Shown here: one piece after another, positions 61,350 to 64,000 of the stretch
Position numbering within the stretch: the stretch's first letter is position 1
Layout: the number at the start of each line of letters is the position of its first letter
DNA from: Scylla paramamosain
Lineage: Eukaryota; Arthropoda; Malacostraca; Decapoda; Portunidae
Reading direction: 5' to 3'
DNA length: 64,000 nucleotides
Assembly (NCBI RefSeq): GCF_035594125.1
Contig: NC_087161.1
Location: 1,404,001 to 1,468,000 of the forward strand
Position numbers and translations under genes: made by a program
The notes under the pieces: generated by a model
Told to the model about the DNA's origin: nothing
What the model saw: the letters and a program-made list of their open reading frames with translations, nothing else
Databases searched by the model: none

Positions 61350-62173
61350 GGGGGGGGGTGCTTGTCTCAGCTAATTTCCTTCATGGGGTGTGTCAGCATG
61401 GCAAATAGATAAGTAGATAGATGGTGTTTATAAAAATTGATAGGTGATGTTTATAAAAATGAATTTTGTTGTTTTTAAAGTCTTATCAAGAGAATCAAAG
61501 AAACTGAATCAATGTATTTTATTAATTTTGTCACCAAGTCGAAAGTTGAACTGCTATCACAGAACAAATCGGAATTTAAATGATTCATTCATGACCCAGT
61601 AAATCACTTGTACGTCTGGTCTGAGAGAGGAATGCTGCTGTGTAGAGGAAGGACATCACATTTGGTGACTGCTGAGAGAGAAAAGCTAAAGCAGACATCT
61701 CTTTAAGGCCACAAGTCACATTTATATAGAAGCACCCAGTCTTGAACATTGCACAGGTATTTTCTAGAGACACATGAGACAATGGGAGGAGAGTTGCAGC
61801 TTGTGGTGCTGGTGTGGTGGTGTGGTGGTGCGTGGTGAGTGCAGCAGGGATAGAGGCTGGTCTGCTGCCTGGTGCCTGGGGAGGGGTGGGGGCATATGCC
61901 TCTCCAGACAATATGTTTTTCATACCTGGAAACCTGTCTGAACATAACCTCAAGAGAGCCAATACAGTCCAGGCTCACCTCAGACAAAATGAGCTTGCTG
62001 CATTTTATTTATTTATTTATTTACTTATCCATTTATTTATTATATTTTTTTATGTCGTAACAGTAAATATAATCATTATCATTATTACCACTACCACTAC
62101 CACCACCACCACTACCAGCACTGCCAATACCTACTCCTGCCACCACCACTATTACCCCCACCTCTTCTACCCC

Positions 62174-62204
<31 letters not shown>

Positions 62205-63119
62205 TCTGCAAGTGGGAGGGAATATCAGTCCTTCATGAAAACATTACATGAGAAAGAGAGTGCACATTGTACTGCATTCCTTACACTTACACTAATTCAC
62301 TGTACACTAAGTCATATGTTGTAAATTTTTTTTCACCAGTAATGTAGGGAGGTAAACTACGTATGCATATATAAATATGTACAGTATATTTGGGTCTTAA
62401 ATACACACATTGACTACTGTCTTAATTGTATGGTTCCAGTGCAGTCTATGATCACGTTAACAATTATTATTTATCATTCGTAATATGAGGGAGGAGATTA
62501 AGTGTTCTTGTTTTGCTTCATTAACTCTCTTGTTAGTAATTGCATGCTTTCTGTGCAGTCCGTAGTCATCTTTACATTTATTACTTTTCACTGTTTTAAT
62601 ATTTTTTTTAAAGATGGAGGAAATCAAATGTTCTTGTTTTACTTTGTGGGGTTGAGACAGTATTTTTATCGAAGGGAAATTAAATAGTCAAGCTCTGCAT
62701 GATGGGGACTAAGCCAGTATGTTGTATCAGCTTAAACATCTCCATTTATAACCTCCAAATTTTTGTCTCATTTTCTGTTCTATCCTCTCAGTTTCTCTCT
62801 TGTATTTCTCCTCCTCTTCTTTCTTTTTTTTTTATGCAATAACCACATAAACAGATGTGTGGATGTTAGGAGGCTTTGTCTTGTTTCCTCTTCTTTCCTC
62901 TCAATTTCTCTCTTCCATTTCTCCTCTTTTATTTTTGTGCAACGACCAGATAACCTAACCTAACCAGTACATACATGGAAGAGTTGAAGTCAGGAGGTTG
63001 TTCAGGGAATTACTTTGCCTCTTAGTGGACTTCAAGATGGTTATGATGCTGATATATCCTCTCTTGTGACTTTCTTACTCCTTGTTGGTGCTGGGTGTTG
63101 GGCAAAGATGGGGAGGTGA

Positions 63120-63540
63120 CAGGTAATAGGGGATGAAGGGAGGGAGGGTGAGAGGGACAGAGGTAATGGAGAAAGCTGGAAGGAAAAGAAAGGAAAGGAA
63201 GGTGGGAGGAAGAGTAGAATAGAGGATAAGGTTTGAGAAGGAAGGAAGGGAGGGAGGGAGGTAATGGAGAGTGTAGGAAGAGAGGAAGGAAAGTATTCAA
63301 GAAGATAGAAAAGTAAAGAAGAAAGGAAGTTGATGGAGAAGGTAGGAAGGAAAGAAACAGAAGGAGTGAGGAAGGAAGGAAAAGAGAAGAAATAAAGGAA
63401 AGAAAGAAGAAGGTAGAAAGGAAAGGTAGGTAAGAAGGAAAGAAAAAGAGATAAAGAAAGAGAAGAAAGAAGGGAGGTAAGAAAGGAGAAGGAAAGGAAG
63501 AAGGGAAGGAGAGAGGAGGGTGGAGCAGAGGGCAAGGCTT
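63120..63540 (+). repeat. Polypurine GGAAGGAAAGA tract
   Basis: About 420 bp of almost pure A/G with GGAAGGA words. The long minus-strand Ser/Leu/Phe/Pro frames over it are artefacts. Confidence 0.9.
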
Positions 63541-63947
63541 AACCACAACATTGGCCACATGAATGAAGGAAATGGTCAAATTTGATGGAGGTTTGCTGCT
63601 GTGGTTTGTGTGGACCCTCATTAACTTCTATCTTCTCATCCCTCTTACTTTCTTCTCCCAGATTTTTTCTTACTAGTAGTAGTCTGTTTTTTTGCCTCCT
63701 TAGCCCTCCTTGTCCTCATTATTCCTCTCCTCCTCTGCTCCTCCTACCTGTGTAACTGGTCTCCTCATCCTTCTTATTCTTCTATTTTCTCTTCCTTCTA
63801 CTATTATCCTTTTATTCTCCTATTCTTGAGATGTACTTCTCCTCCTCCTCTTCCCCAACTGCAAGTTTTTGCTCCACATACACTACATGTTTCTGTGGCC
63901 TGCCAAAAATGTGGTCATTCCTATTTTTTGAGATTCTGTCACCACTC

Positions 63948-63951
<4 letters not shown>

Positions 63952-64000
<49 letters not shown>
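63952..64000. repeat. (CT)n microsatellite at window edge
   Basis: The array continues beyond the right edge. Confidence 0.95.

Noticed and set aside
63022..63621. 199-codon Ser/Pro/Leu frame on the minus strand
   Set aside because: It is the complement of the GGAAGGA tract, with no domain or signal.

Overview
This is nuclear DNA from an animal, with intron-split genes, GT-AG splice sites and TATA promoters. It is exceptionally rich in di- and trinucleotide microsatellites. The Smad and sHSP types, interspersed TTAGG-type arrays, a degenerate LINE family and tRNA-derived SINE copies point to a decapod crustacean, most likely a brachyuran crab. The species is an inference from family resemblance; no search was run.

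Layout. 1.4-9.4 kb (+): eleven phase-consistent coding exons of an outer-arm axonemal dynein intermediate chain (DNAI1 type), ending at a TGA; the N-terminal exon(s) were not found. 11.4-14.3 kb (-): an intact alpha-crystallin small heat shock protein gene with a Gln-rich tail and a TATA box, plus a 5'-half pseudogene copy cut off by a (TA)n tract. 15.1-24.8 kb (-): a small family of secreted His/Gly/Ser-rich peptides. Two copies are nearly identical (3,456 bp apart, with shared promoter, 5' intron and poly(A) signal), and one older copy has an internal stop and a LINE in its 5' flank. 15.5-19.4 kb and 34.0-40.1 kb: fragments and one near-complete copy of a single jockey/I-like non-LTR retrotransposon family, all broken. 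27-33 kb: microsatellites, a tRNA-derived SINE, an inverted-repeat (foldback) element, CTCTCCCAG-type minisatellites and two weak candidate exon groups. 42.5-64 kb (+): the first three coding exons of a receptor-regulated Smad2/3 gene (MH1 domain and linker with a PPGY motif). The MH2 exons lie beyond the right edge. Its introns hold several minisatellites, a degenerate mariner element and long CT/GT/CA tracts.

The genes are not an operon or a functional cluster: a ciliary motor subunit, a chaperone, secreted peptides and a TGF-beta/activin transducer are simply neighbours. The observations most worth a second look are: an intact axonemal dynein subunit in what looks like a decapod (a group with non-flagellate sperm); the recent duplication of the His-rich peptide gene next to its own decayed copy; the paired functional and half-deleted sHSP genes; a (CT)n microsatellite that serves as the polypyrimidine tract of a DNAI1 acceptor; and TTAGG-like repeats wedged between LINE fragments. 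All splice models come from reading frame, splice consensus and recalled family similarity. No alignment or transcript evidence was available.
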